A DNA stretch of 64,000 nt from VRUE01 sp963729995 (GTDB lineage Bacteria > Actinomycetota > Thermoleophilia > Solirubrobacterales > 70-9), in contig CAVSPF010000003.1 in assembly GCA_963729995.1 (NCBI GenBank), positions 992,001-1,056,000 of the forward strand. Reading direction: 5' to 3'. The notes below the pieces were generated by a model, which made no database searches, was not told where the DNA came from, and worked only from the letters and a program-made list of their open reading frames with translations. Below, piece after piece: positions 6,823 to 16,055 of this stretch. Position 1 is the first letter of the stretch. Each line of letters opens with the position of its first letter. Both the position numbers and the translations under genes were made by a program.

Positions 6823-9021
6823 TCAGGCGGTTGGGGTGATGCGATAGGCGTCGAAGACGGAGTCGACGTTGCGCAGGCGTGAGATGCACTGCTTCAGCTG
6901 CTCGGTGTCGCCAACCTCGACCACGAACCGGTTCTTCACCATCGGGTGCTTGGTCATGCAGGTAGCGCCGAGGATGTTGATCCCCGCCTCGGCGAATGTG
7001 CGAGAGAGATCCTCGAGCAGGCGGGTGCGGTCGTAGGCGTCGACCTGCAGCTCGACGCGGTAGGACGCCTCGTTCTCGCCGTCCCAGCTCACGTCGACGA
7101 ACCTTTCCGGAGCCTTCTTCAGCGCCTTCAGGTTCTTGCAGTCGTTGCGGTGGATCGTGATGCCACGCCCCAGCGACACGTACCCCTCGATCTCGTCGCC
7201 CGGCACGGGACGGCAGCACTTGGCCAGGCGCACCGCGACGTTCTCGGCGCCCTTGACGCTGATCCCGTAGTTGGACGCGTCCTTTGTGCGTCGCGCCTTG
7301 TCCTCCCGCGAGGTCGCCAGGCCGAGGGGCTCGCCCTCGTCGACCGCCTCGCCGGCCTTCAGCCGCTGCATCAGCTTGTTCGCGACCGCCTTCGTCGAGA
7401 TCTTGCCCTGGCCGAGCGCGATGTAGAACTCGCTCGCCTTGCGATAGCCCACCTCGCGGATCACGTCAGCGAGCAGTGGCGACATCGCCAGCTTCTGCGT
7501 CGGCAGCCCACGCTTGCGCAGGGCATCCTCGAGCGCGTCGCGACCATGCCGCTCGGCGTCCTCGCGGCGCTCCTCTTTGAACCAGGCGCGAATCTTGTTG
7601 CGGGCCCGGCTGGTCCGCACCAGCTTCAGCCAATCGCGTGACGGCCCGCGCTTCTGGTTCGCGGTCAGCACCTCGACGATGTCGCCGGAACGCAGCTGGT
7701 AATGCAGCGGAACGATGCTGCCGTTGACCTTCGCCCCGACGCAGCGGTGGCCGACGTCCGTGTGCACCGCGTAGGCGAAATCGAGCGGGGTCGAGCCCGC
7801 GGAGAGGTTCTTCACCTCGCCCTTCGGGGTGAAGACGAAGACCTCGTCCTCGAACAGGTCGACCTTCAACGACTCGAGGAACTCGGCCGGGTCCTGCTCG
7901 CCCTGCGCCTCGACCAGCTGCCTCAGCCAGGTCATCTTCTCGCGCTGGGGATCGCTCGTTCCCCCCTCCTTGTAGGCGACGTGGGCGGCGACCCCGTACT
8001 CGGCCAGCTTGTGCATATCCGCGGTGCGGATCTGGATCTCCAGCGGCTTGCCCTCGGGCCCGATCACCGTCGTGTGCAGCGCCTGGTACATGTTGGCCTT
8101 CGGCATCGCGACGAAGTCCTTGAAGCGCCCGGGCAGCGGCTTCCAGAGCGAATGGATCACGCCAACCGCCCCGTAGCAGTCCTTGACCGAACCGACGATC
8201 ACCCGCATCGCGGTCAGGTCGAAGATCTCGTTGAACTCCCGGCCTTTCCTCGTCATCTTCGTGTAGATCGAGTAGAAGTGCTTGGCGCGGCCGGAGATCT
8301 CCGCCTCGATGCCAACCTTCTTCAGCTCGCCGGCCAGGAAGCGGCCCGCCTCGCTCACATAGACCTCGCGCTCGTCGCGCTGTTGGGCAACGAGCTGTTT
8401 GATCTCCTTGTACTTGCGCGGATGCAGCGTCGCAAACGCGAGGTCCTCGAGCTCCCATTTGATCGCGTGGATACCGAGCCGGTGGGCAAGCGGCGCGTAG
8501 ATTTCGAGCGTCTCCCGCGCCTTCGCGACCTGCTTCTGCTTCGGCAGCGCAGCGAGCGTGCGCATGTTGTGGAGGCGATCGGCCAGCTTGATCAGGATCA
8601 CCCTGACGTCGGTGGCCATCGCCACCATCATCTTGCGGTAGTTCTCGGCCTGCCGCTCGTCGCGGCTCTCGAAGGTCATCCCGGTCAGCTTGGTGACGCC
8701 ATCGACCAGCTGGGCGATCTCCTCGCCGAACTCCTCGCGGATCTCGTCGAGGCTGGCGCTGGTGTCCTCGACGGTGTCGTGCAGGAGCGCAGCGCAGAGC
8801 GTCTCGGTATCGAGCCTCATGCGGGCGCAGATCTGGGCGACCCCAACCGGGTGGGTGATGAACTCGTCGCCGGAGCGGCGCCGCTGGTCGGCGTGGCGCT
8901 CGCAGGCGAACTCGAAGGCGTGGGTCACCGCGTCGCGATCAACGCTGACGGTGGCAACCGCGGTGTCGCCGTTGCCAGTGGCACCGCCCCTGCGGGAGGT
9001 CGGGTCGAACTCCTCTATCAC
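6823..9021 (-). CDS. relA: bifunctional (p)ppGpp synthetase/hydrolase RelA/SpoT
   Basis: A 732-residue Rel enzyme with all domains: N-terminal HD hydrolase (HD pair His81-Asp82 in LLHDTVEDT), RelA synthetase (FDLTAMRVIV near 260-270), TGS (VFTPKGEVKNL), a conserved Cys-rich AH/RIS-type region (LAKCCRPVPGDEI) and a C-terminal ACT domain. It makes and degrades the stringent-response alarmone. The start is uncertain: GTG at 9021 is 21 bases after AAGGAG, whereas a CTG between them sits 3 bases after it. It follows recJ with a 32-base gap in the yebC-ruv-sec-recJ-relA block. The downstream product is coded convergently. Confidence 0.96.
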   Translation of the reverse strand: MIEEFDPTSRRGGATGNGDTAVATVSVDRDAVTHAFEFACERHADQRRRSGDEFITHPVGVAQICARMRLDTETLCAALLHDTVEDTSASLDEIREEFGEEIAQLVDGVTKLTGMTFESRDERQAENYRKMMVAMATDVRVILIKLADRLHNMRTLAALPKQKQVAKARETLEIYAPLAHRLGIHAIKWELEDLAFATLHPRKYKEIKQLVAQQRDEREVYVSEAGRFLAGELKKVGIEAEISGRAKHFYSIYTKMTRKGREFNEIFDLTAMRVIVGSVKDCYGAVGVIHSLWKPLPGRFKDFVAMPKANMYQALHTTVIGPEGKPLEIQIRTADMHKLAEYGVAAHVAYKEGGTSDPQREKMTWLRQLVEAQGEQDPAEFLESLKVDLFEDEVFVFTPKGEVKNLSAGSTPLDFAYAVHTDVGHRCVGAKVNGSIVPLHYQLRSGDIVEVLTANQKRGPSRDWLKLVRTSRARNKIRAWFKEERREDAERHGRDALEDALRKRGLPTQKLAMSPLLADVIREVGYRKASEFYIALGQGKISTKAVANKLMQRLKAGEAVDEGEPLGLATSREDKARRTKDASNYGISVKGAENVAVRLAKCCRPVPGDEIEGYVSLGRGITIHRNDCKNLKALKKAPERFVDVSWDGENEASYRVELQVDAYDRTRLLEDLSRTFAEAGINILGATCMTKHPMVKNRFVVEVGDTEQLKQCISRLRNVDSVFDAYRITPTA

Positions 9022-9053
9022 CGCGAAGAGGTCGGCCAGGAGCTCCTTGTGCT

Positions 9054-11669
9054 CTAGGGCTGTTTGTGTCGTTCGAGGAATCGCCGGTCCTCCTGATAGC
9101 GAGCGCTATAGGCGCGGAACGCGGCTGAGCGCTCCAGAGTCGTCTCCTCTGAGGATACGACCCCGACCGTGCCGCCACGGCCATCCGGCGACCCCTGAAC
9201 CACCCCGAGCTCCTCGAGGACCCGGAAGCAGCGCGCCGCGGCCTCGGGGCTGCGCGGATGCGAGTCCGTCCCCTCCAGCGCCTGCCGCAGCCCGTCCTCG
9301 CCTGCCCCACCGGCATCGCGGATGTCCCTGAACATCGCAATCAACTGCGGGCGCTGGGCGAAGCGCTCCTCGAGCACGGAAATCGTCAAGGGGATATCGG
9401 TCTCGTCCCAAGTCGCATGGAGATAGCCCGGGGGCACACCTTCATCGGAGCAGTTGCCGACCGGACGGCTCGCGAGCCGCTCCAGTCGGGCTGAGGCCGG
9501 CGGGTCCACCAGGACCACGTGGTCGAAGTCCGCGGCAAGGCTGGGCGACGCCTCCAACACCGCATAGTCCGTCAGGGCAAGGCCGCCGCCGGAGCGCGTC
9601 GCAAGGCCCCCAACGGCATCGCCGCCGCATCGCGCGCAGGCGATCCTGGCCACGCCACCGTTGAAGCGTGCCAGTCCGGTGGCGCCGCTCGCCAGCGCGG
9701 CGCGGCGCGCGGCGTCTGCACCGACGACCAGCACGCCGGCGCCGCTGGAGACGAGCTCCGCGATGACCGACGCCGCAGAACCGCAACCGCGAACCCTCTC
9801 GCGACTGGCCGGCTCGGCCACAGCCGCGTCCTGGGACGAGCAGCCGTCGAGTGGCCCTCTCAGCTCCCTCTCGAACCGCTCCCACCACTCCGGGTCCGGG
9901 CAACTGCAGGCGTGCAGCGAAGCTCCCCCCGACTCCAGCGGATGCAGCTCGCGGAGCACGACGCGCGGCTCGACAGAGCCGTTCCAGCGGTTGACTTCGA
10001 GCCGCACCCCGATGTCAACGGGGTCGTCCTCGCCAACCCCAAGCGTGGAGCGCCCAAAGGCGACGCCAAGCGCACGATGGGAGCCGCTGTGCAGGCTGAA
10101 GCGTGCATGCTTGCCGTTCCCCATCGTGCGCACGTCGCGCACCTGGGCGGAGGGGACCAGAAAGCGCACCCGGGGGTTTCCCATGCCGAACGGCGCGAGG
10201 CGTTCCAGCTCCTCCGCGAGGTCGATGCCCAGACCCGGGCCACCGACCATCGCATCGATCCGCTCTGTCCGTTTCAGGTCCTCGGGCCCCAGCACTGCGG
10301 CAGCATGCGCGGCGAACCCCTCGCGGAAGGCGTCGAGGCTCTCGGAGCGCAGCTCAAGGCCGGCGGCGGCTCGGTGGCCGCCAAAGCGGACAAGGTGCCC
10401 GGCGCACGCCTCGAAACCAGCAAGCAGGTCGAAGCCAGGGATGCTGCGGCCAGAGCCCCGCCCGCCGCCCTTCCCATCGAGGGAGACCACGACGACCGGA
10501 CGATGGTGGCGCTCGACGAGGCGCGAGGCGACGATCCCGATCACACCCGGATGCCAGCCCTCTCCAGCCAGGACAAGGCCGGGCGCCTCCCGCAGGTCAT
10601 CGGGAAGCTCGCGCCGCGCGCTTTCGGCGGCGGCCTCGACCTCGCGCTCGGCCGCCCGGCGTTCGCTGTTGGCGCGGTTCAGCTCGGTGGCGATCTCGGT
10701 GGCCCTGGCCTGGTCGTCGGTCAGGAACAGCTCAACGCCCGCGTCGGCTCGGTAGAGGCGCCCGACGGCGTTGATCCGCGGCGCCAGCTGAAAGGACAGC
10801 CCTCCCTCGTCAAGCCTCGCGGGCTCGCAGCCGGCAACCTCGAGCAGCGCCCGGATGCCGGGGCGGCGCGCCCGCCGCACCTCCTCCAGCCCGCGCTTCA
10901 CAAGCGAGCGGTTCTCGCCCACCAGCGGCACCATGTCGGCGACCGTGGCCAGCGCGACCAGGTCTAGGTCGGCGTCGGGGGAGGCATCGGGAATGGGGTC
11001 CCCGGGCTCGCGTTCGCGAGGAGTTCCCGGGGACCCCATTCCCGATGCCTCGCGCAACGCGCAGGCGAGCTTCCAGGCTACGGCTGTGCCGCAGAGGTCG
11101 GGGAAGGGGTAGCCGTCTAGGGATGGGTGCAGGATCGGGCAGTCGGGCAACTCCTTTCCGGGCTGGTGGTGGTCGGTGACGATCACCTCGAGTCCCAGCG
11201 AGTGGGCGAGCGCCACCTCCTCGGCGCCGGTGATGCCGCAGTCGACGGTGACGATCAGCGACGTCCCCCGGTCCGCCAGGCGCTGGACATTGCCCGGCTT
11301 GAGGCCATAGCCGTCGACGATCCGGTCGGGAATCAGCCAATCGCAATCGGCGCCCAGCTCACGCAGGGCACTCACCAGGATCGTCGTCGAACAGACGCCG
11401 TCGACGTCGAAGTCGCCATGGACGGTGATCCGCCTGCGCGCGCGAACGGCCGCCAGGACTCGCTCGACCACCTCCCCCATCGATTCGAACTCGGCCGGCG
11501 AATGCGACTCGTCGGCGTCGAGAAAGGCGCGGGCCGCCTCAGGCGTGCGGTAGCCGCGACGGACGAGGGTGATCGCAACCGGCTCGCTGAGGCACAGCTC
11601 GTCGACGAGCCTCCGTGCCTCGCGATATGCGTAGGGATCTGCCCGGAAGGGACTGAGCGTTTCGGCCAC
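9054..11669 (-). CDS. recJ: single-stranded-DNA exonuclease RecJ
   Basis: An 871-residue RecJ. DHH-family motifs are GDFDVDG (85-91), VDCGITG (142-148) and TDHHQPG (165-171). The DHHA1-type motif RFGGHRAAAGL lies near 435-445, followed by an OB-like region and a long C-terminal extension as in larger RecJ proteins. It degrades single-stranded DNA 5'-3' in recombination and mismatch repair. Residues 207-230 (SGMGSPGTPREREPGDPIP and flanks) come from a 71-base near-perfect palindrome and interrupt a region that is normally short between the AWKLA and LDLVALATVADMVPL blocks. The frame is intact. Confidence 0.96.
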   Translation of the reverse strand: MAETLSPFRADPYAYREARRLVDELCLSEPVAITLVRRGYRTPEAARAFLDADESHSPAEFESMGEVVERVLAAVRARRRITVHGDFDVDGVCSTTILVSALRELGADCDWLIPDRIVDGYGLKPGNVQRLADRGTSLIVTVDCGITGAEEVALAHSLGLEVIVTDHHQPGKELPDCPILHPSLDGYPFPDLCGTAVAWKLACALREASGMGSPGTPREREPGDPIPDASPDADLDLVALATVADMVPLVGENRSLVKRGLEEVRRARRPGIRALLEVAGCEPARLDEGGLSFQLAPRINAVGRLYRADAGVELFLTDDQARATEIATELNRANSERRAAEREVEAAAESARRELPDDLREAPGLVLAGEGWHPGVIGIVASRLVERHHRPVVVVSLDGKGGGRGSGRSIPGFDLLAGFEACAGHLVRFGGHRAAAGLELRSESLDAFREGFAAHAAAVLGPEDLKRTERIDAMVGGPGLGIDLAEELERLAPFGMGNPRVRFLVPSAQVRDVRTMGNGKHARFSLHSGSHRALGVAFGRSTLGVGEDDPVDIGVRLEVNRWNGSVEPRVVLRELHPLESGGASLHACSCPDPEWWERFERELRGPLDGCSSQDAAVAEPASRERVRGCGSAASVIAELVSSGAGVLVVGADAARRAALASGATGLARFNGGVARIACARCGGDAVGGLATRSGGGLALTDYAVLEASPSLAADFDHVVLVDPPASARLERLASRPVGNCSDEGVPPGYLHATWDETDIPLTISVLEERFAQRPQLIAMFRDIRDAGGAGEDGLRQALEGTDSHPRSPEAAARCFRVLEELGVVQGSPDGRGGTVGVVSSEETTLERSAAFRAYSARYQEDRRFLERHKQP
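10981..11051. repeat. 71-base palindrome inserted in frame in recJ
   Basis: Arms of 26 bases at 10981-11006 and 11026-11051 are perfect reverse complements, separated by 19 bases that themselves contain the self-pairing CTCGCGTTCGCGAG. It adds about 24 codons to recJ without breaking the frame. The 19-base loop length equals that of the palindrome at 44009-44051. This resembles coding palindromic elements known from Rickettsia in style, but I recognise no named family. Confidence 0.9.
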
Positions 11670-11762
11670 GTCACCAGCCTAGGACGCGGTTGGGACGGAT
11701 TTCGCCCCTGCCGCTCGGTCCGGCGCTCGCCAGTCGCACACGCGGGGGTTTGGGGACGGCTT

Positions 11763-12200
11763 CTAAATCTGGGTCGCGATCAAGCCGAGCTGGGCCGCGA
11801 TGAGGCCAACCAGGGCAGCGGTCATGACGACGCTGGTCTGAACCATCGTGCGCTGTATGGCGTCGAAGCGGTCCTGCATGGCGTCGAAGCGGGCGTCGAC
11901 GTGGTCAAAGCGGGAGTCGACACGCTCGAAGCGAGAATCGACACGCTCGAAGCGACCATCTAGGTGGTCGAAGCGGGAGTCGACACGCTCGAAGCGATCA
12001 TCGATGCGGTCGAAGCGGTCCTGCATAGCGTCGAAGCGGGAGTCGACCCGCTCGAAGCGGGCGTTCATTTCGGAGCGCACAGCGCCAATCTCGCCACGGA
12101 CGGCTCGCAGATCGGTGTCCACCCGGTTGAAGCCATCGTCCACGCGGTGGTTAAGGTCGTCCAGGCGAGCGTCGGTCCAACTCTCTCTCATCGCCTCCAT
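11763..12200 (-). CDS. coiled-coil protein with C-terminal membrane anchor
   Basis: A 145-residue protein. Residues about 20-115 are heptads of the type RFDxxDxRFERVDS, a strong coiled-coil prediction. The last 30 residues (about 117-145) form one hydrophobic helix (VVMTAALVGLIAAQLGLIATQI) that should anchor it in the cytoplasmic membrane with a very short C-tail. No enzymatic domain is visible. The coding DNA is a 21-bp tandem repeat, so length may vary between strains. The gene lies 93 bases downstream of recJ's start region on the same strand but before recJ in transcription order. Function unknown. Confidence 0.75.
   Translation of the reverse strand: MEAMRESWTDARLDDLNHRVDDGFNRVDTDLRAVRGEIGAVRSEMNARFERVDSRFDAMQDRFDRIDDRFERVDSRFDHLDGRFERVDSRFERVDSRFDHVDARFDAMQDRFDAIQRTMVQTSVVMTAALVGLIAAQLGLIATQI
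11860..12062 (-). repeat. 21-bp tandem repeat encoding heptads
   Basis: About nine to ten imperfect 21-base units of the form TCGAAGCGGGAGTCGACACGC (plus strand) in tandem. The period equals seven codons and generates the coiled-coil of the gene around it. Slippage here would change the length by whole heptads without a frameshift. Confidence 0.8.
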
Positions 12201-12250
12201 GATGATGCCAGGCTAGCCGGAGCAGTGTGACGCATGGGTGCCTGAATGTG

Positions 12251-12299
12251 AAAAGTCTGCGCGTCTGACGCGGTTTCCGCGGAAGCGCCTTGCCGCGTC
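12251..12299 (-). terminator. possible intrinsic terminator after the small membrane protein gene
   Basis: On the minus strand GACGCGG and CCGCGTC (plus 12293-12299 and 12267-12273) can pair across a 19-base loop, with TTTT at 12254-12251 some 12 bases later. The stem is short and the T-run distant, so this is a weak call. Confidence 0.3.
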
Positions 12300-12300
12300 G

Positions 12301-12567
12301 CTAGATTCGCCGCCGCTCGGCGTGGACGCCAATGGCCCAAACGACGGCGAGGCCTATCGCGACGCCCGGGATCGCGGTCAGCGCGGTGCTGACGTCGGTG
12401 GTCCCGAGCCCACGGCCGCTGAAGATCTCGACGATCCCACCGAACGCCATCGCGCCGATCACCGAGCCGAGAAACGCACCCACGATCCCCTGCCAGAAGA
12501 GGTCGGGGAGGAACACCGTGAAGTGCCAGAGGGCGATGCCCATCGTGAACCAGACCAGCAGGGCCAT
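12301..12567 (-). CDS. small membrane protein downstream of secDF
   Basis: An 88-residue protein with about three hydrophobic segments (starting ALLVWFTMGIALWHFTVFLP, then a Gly/Ala-rich pair, then VAIGLAVVWAIGVHAE). The glycine-rich VGAFLGSVIGAMAFGGIVEIF resembles the small GlsB/YeaQ-type membrane proteins, but the match is not strong. The ATG at 12567 is chosen because AAGGCGG lies upstream and the longer frame overlaps secDF with low-complexity sequence. It follows secDF by 25 bases and is probably co-transcribed. Confidence 0.65.
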   Translation of the reverse strand: MALLVWFTMGIALWHFTVFLPDLFWQGIVGAFLGSVIGAMAFGGIVEIFSGRGLGTTDVSTALTAIPGVAIGLAVVWAIGVHAERRRI

Positions 12568-12592
12568 CGCTAGATGACCGCCTTCATGGTCG

Positions 12593-15526
12593 TCATCTGT
12601 TCCTCCCGTGCTTGCGGCGCTGGCGGCGGCGTTCGCGGCGGCGCGCGTTGCGCTCCTGGCGCTCTGCGGCGGCCGGATCGGCCGCTGCCGCCTCAGCATT
12701 CGACGATTGGCCCGCTCCGTCGCCGTCGCCGGCGGGCTCCGCCGTGACCATGGCTCCGGCCCGGGGCCGCGCATCCCGGGTGGCGAGCGCCTTCTCGACC
12801 TCGCCGTCGGCCTCCGTGTCCTCCCCGAGCTTCGCCATCACCACCTCGTCGGCAAAGGCGGGAACGCCGCCGCCGGCCTCGGCGATGCGTGCGCGGCGCC
12901 GCGCGAAGGCGGGCTCGCGTTCCTTCCAGGCGGTCAGCACCGGGGAGGCGATGAAAATCGACGAGTAGGTTCCGGAGGCGATCCCGACCAGCATCGCAAA
13001 GGCGAAGTCCTGCAGGGTCGCACCGCCGAAGACAAGCAGCGAGCCGACGGCGAGCAGGGTGGAGAAGCTGGTCGCCAGCGAACGGGTCAGCACCTCGCTC
13101 ATCGAGCGGTTGACGATCTGGGAGAAGGCCGCCCGCGGCATCCGTGGCATGTTCTCGCGGATGCGGTCGAAGACGATGATCGTGTCGTACAGCGAGTACC
13201 CCAGGATGGTGAGGAAGGCGGCGACCGTCCCGCTCGTCACCTCCCGGCCGGTCAGCGAGTAGACACCCGCCGTGATCAGGATGTCGTGGAAGAGCGCGAT
13301 CAGCACCGGCACCGCAAACTTCGGGTCGAAGCGGAATGCCACGTAGGCGCAGATCACCAGCAGCGAGAAGATCAGCGCCTTCAGCGCGCTGCTCGCCACC
13401 TGCTGCCCGAAGGTCGGCCCGACGCTGGTGCTGTCGAAGCCGTTGGCGACGATGCCGAACTGGGAGTTGAGGGCGGACTGCGCCTTGGCGACCTGGCTCG
13501 GCCCCAGCTGGCGGGTCTGGATCTGGAAGACGTTGCTGCCGAATTCGGGGTCGGAGACCTGCTGGACCTCCTCGCCGTTGATCCCGACCGTGCCGAGCGC
13601 GTTGCGCACGCCTTCCTCGTTGGTGGGCTTGGTCAGCGCCACCTTGACCCTCGTCCCCGATTCGAAGTCGATGCCGAAGTTGAGCTGCTGGGTCGCCAGT
13701 GCGAGGGCGCCGACGATCAGAATCGTTCCGGACAGCGAGAAGAACCAGCGGCTTGCCCCCATGAAGTCGAAGCGCCAGCGCAACCGCTGCCTGGCGGCCC
13801 CCAGCACCCTCGGTGAGCGCAGCAGCCGCGAGCGGCTCATGCTGCCGAGCAGCGCCTGGGTGAAGACGACCGCGGTGAGCAGGGAGACGATCGTGCCCAC
13901 TCCGAGGGTGAAGGCGAAGCCCTTGACGCCCGCCGTCGCCAGCACGAAGAGGATGAAGGCGGTCAGCATCGTGACGACGTTGGCGTCCACGATCGTCGCG
14001 ATGCCGCGGCGGTAACCGGCGGCAATCGCCGTGGCCATCGGGCGCCCGGCGCGCACCTCCTCCTTGATCCGCTCGAAGATGACGATGTTCGAGTCCGCCG
14101 CAACGCCGATAGTCAGGATCAGGCCGGCGATCCCGGGCAGGGTCAGGGTGATCGGGATCAGTTTGATCAGGGCGAAGAAGATCACCCCGTAGGCGCCCAG
14201 CGCCACCGTCGCGATCAGCCCCAGGAAGCGATAGAAGAGCAGCAGGAAGAGGACGACGAGCGCGAGGCCGATGATCCCCGCCTTGAGGCCTTCGTGCAGC
14301 GCCTGGCTGCCGAGCGTCGCCGAGACCTGCGTCTGGCTGATCAGCTTGAGGTTGATCGGCAGGGCGCCGATCTGCAGGAAGGTCGCGATGTCCTGGGCTT
14401 CCTGAGGGCTGGTGAAGCCGCCGGAGATCTGCGCGCCGGTCCGCCCGTCGATCCCGTCGGGGTTCTGGGCGAAGTTGATGATCGGTCGGGTTTTGACCTC
14501 GTTGTCGAGCACCACGGCGAAATGGCCGGAAAGCCGTTCGGCTTCCTGTTCGCCGGCCGGGCCGATCGCCTGCGCCTGGCCGCGCTGGGCAATCCGACGG
14601 GTGACTTCCTGGAACGCGGCACGCCCCTTGTCGGTGAAGCCGAAGGTGACGTTCGGCTGGTTGAATTCGTCGAATTCCTGCTTCGGGCGGGTGATGTCGG
14701 TGCCAGAGAGGGCCGGTTTGTCCCGCAGCGCGTACCAGCCTGGTTCGGCTTCGGTGAGGACGGCCCCCTTGGAGCTGGACGGCAGCTCGGAGACGACGAC
14801 GGTCCCCGCCGGAACCTTGAGCACGATCCCCTCGTGCGACCGTTTCCGCCCGGTCGCGCTGATGAAGAGGTCGTGCTTGGAGTATTCCGGGCCGGCGAGC
14901 AGCTTGTGGGGCTGGGCGCGCCCGAACAGGTAGTAGCGAGGTTTCGTGGTGGAGCAGCTCGTGCAGTCGGGGACCGGTTCCTGTTCGGAGGCGAGCAGGA
15001 CGGCGTCGTAGGCGGTCGGGAAGGCTCCGGAGAAGACCAGCTGGGCGTTTTCGGGCTTCTTCGGCTTGCGGCCCGCTTCTTTCCATTCCCTTTCAGACGC
15101 CTTCAGCGCCGCCGGGGGCGGTTGCTGGCCGGGGTGACCGCCGATCACGCGCTCGCGGCCGATCAGGTTGGGTTCCCAGTCGTAGAAGTAGAGCTGGGCG
15201 GTCGTGCCGACCTGTTCGATCGCCCGCTGGGCGTTGGTGACGTCCGGAAGGCTGACCGAGATCTCCGTCGAGCCGAGGCGGGAGACTTCAGGCTCTGCGA
15301 CACCCAGTTTGTCGATGCGCTGGCGGATGATTTCGATCGAGCGTTCGATGTCTTCGCCGCTGATCGTCTTGACCTGGCCCGTCGGGGTCCCCTGGTAGAC
15401 GAGCTCGACGCCCCCTTTCAGGTCGAGGCCGAGACGGGTCGGCTGGGTGGCGACGACGATCCCCGAGACGACGAGCAGCCCCAGCACGAAAAGCAAAACG
15501 AACAGGTGCCTGCGCCGCTGCCCCAT
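12593..15526 (-). CDS. secDF: fused protein translocase subunit SecDF
   Basis: A 977-residue fusion of SecD and SecF, the proton-driven membrane factors that pull secretory proteins through SecYEG. The SecD half starts with a transmembrane helix (about 8-26), then LGLDLKGGVELVYQ, the large periplasmic domain, and the GLILTIGVAADSNIVIFERI transmembrane block. The SecF half begins near 588 (FDFMGASRWFFSLSG) with LNFGIDFESGTRV and ILGYSLYDTIIVFDRIREN. A lysine/arginine-rich tail ends the protein. Most actinobacteria carry secD and secF separately, so the fusion is a useful lineage mark. It follows a zinc-ribbon gene by 7 bases. Confidence 0.95.
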   Translation of the reverse strand: MGQRRRHLFVLLFVLGLLVVSGIVVATQPTRLGLDLKGGVELVYQGTPTGQVKTISGEDIERSIEIIRQRIDKLGVAEPEVSRLGSTEISVSLPDVTNAQRAIEQVGTTAQLYFYDWEPNLIGRERVIGGHPGQQPPPAALKASEREWKEAGRKPKKPENAQLVFSGAFPTAYDAVLLASEQEPVPDCTSCSTTKPRYYLFGRAQPHKLLAGPEYSKHDLFISATGRKRSHEGIVLKVPAGTVVVSELPSSSKGAVLTEAEPGWYALRDKPALSGTDITRPKQEFDEFNQPNVTFGFTDKGRAAFQEVTRRIAQRGQAQAIGPAGEQEAERLSGHFAVVLDNEVKTRPIINFAQNPDGIDGRTGAQISGGFTSPQEAQDIATFLQIGALPINLKLISQTQVSATLGSQALHEGLKAGIIGLALVVLFLLLFYRFLGLIATVALGAYGVIFFALIKLIPITLTLPGIAGLILTIGVAADSNIVIFERIKEEVRAGRPMATAIAAGYRRGIATIVDANVVTMLTAFILFVLATAGVKGFAFTLGVGTIVSLLTAVVFTQALLGSMSRSRLLRSPRVLGAARQRLRWRFDFMGASRWFFSLSGTILIVGALALATQQLNFGIDFESGTRVKVALTKPTNEEGVRNALGTVGINGEEVQQVSDPEFGSNVFQIQTRQLGPSQVAKAQSALNSQFGIVANGFDSTSVGPTFGQQVASSALKALIFSLLVICAYVAFRFDPKFAVPVLIALFHDILITAGVYSLTGREVTSGTVAAFLTILGYSLYDTIIVFDRIRENMPRMPRAAFSQIVNRSMSEVLTRSLATSFSTLLAVGSLLVFGGATLQDFAFAMLVGIASGTYSSIFIASPVLTAWKEREPAFARRRARIAEAGGGVPAFADEVVMAKLGEDTEADGEVEKALATRDARPRAGAMVTAEPAGDGDGAGQSSNAEAAAADPAAAERQERNARRRERRRQRRKHGRNR

Positions 15527-15533
15527 GCCCCGC

Positions 15534-16022
15534 TCAGCCCTCCGGCGTCAGGACGAGCAGCAGGCCGCCGTCATCGTCGTAGGCGGGGAACACGTCCGCA
15601 ACCGCTTCGGCCGGAATATCGCCCTCGGCGTTCACCGAAACCCGCTTGCCGAGCGAGCGCACCCCCCACTCGAGCGAGGTCTCGATCGGGTCGGCGACGC
15701 CGTCACCGTCCTTGTCGGCTGTCTTGCCGCCGTCACCGGGATCCAGCCACTGCAGGCCGAGCACTTCCTTGACCGGACGCCCGATCACGTCCTCGTCGGT
15801 GAGGCCCGTGAGCTCGAAGCTGCCCCGACCCGCATCGATCACCCGGGCCTGCTGGTCACACACGAAGAAGGCGGCGTTCGGGGCCGGGTAATAGTCGTCG
15901 AGCAGCTCGAATACGAACCCGAAACCGCATTTCGAGCAGCCTTTAGGACGCGTGCTGAAGCCGGCCGTGCGGTCGGCGCTCAGCTCCCTGTTGCCGCAGT
16001 TGGGGCAGATGAAGAACGGCAT
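15534..16022 (-). CDS. zinc-ribbon/PAS-like protein between ruvB and secDF
   Basis: A 162-residue protein. The N-terminus has two CxxC pairs (CPNCGN and GCSKCGFGF), a zinc ribbon. Residues about 45-95 (AAFFVCDQQARVIDAGRGS, then GLTDEDVIGRPVKEVLGL) read like a PAS fold. DKDGDGVAD near 105-112 resembles a calcium-binding EF-hand loop, which may be coincidental. I do not recognise a named family. Its position between ruvB and secDF, where many bacteria have yajC or queA/tgt, and its 7-base spacing to secDF suggest co-transcription. Possibly a small sensor or a DNA-binding adaptor; function unknown. Confidence 0.7.
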   Translation of the reverse strand: MPFFICPNCGNRELSADRTAGFSTRPKGCSKCGFGFVFELLDDYYPAPNAAFFVCDQQARVIDAGRGSFELTGLTDEDVIGRPVKEVLGLQWLDPGDGGKTADKDGDGVADPIETSLEWGVRSLGKRVSVNAEGDIPAEAVADVFPAYDDDGGLLLVLTPEG

Positions 16023-16055
16023 CGACCGCCAGGTTACTGAGAGTCCAGCCGAAAC

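Noticed and set aside
11860..12062. CRISPR-like array
   Set aside because: The 21-base repeats are contiguous without spacers and keep a heptad coding frame.
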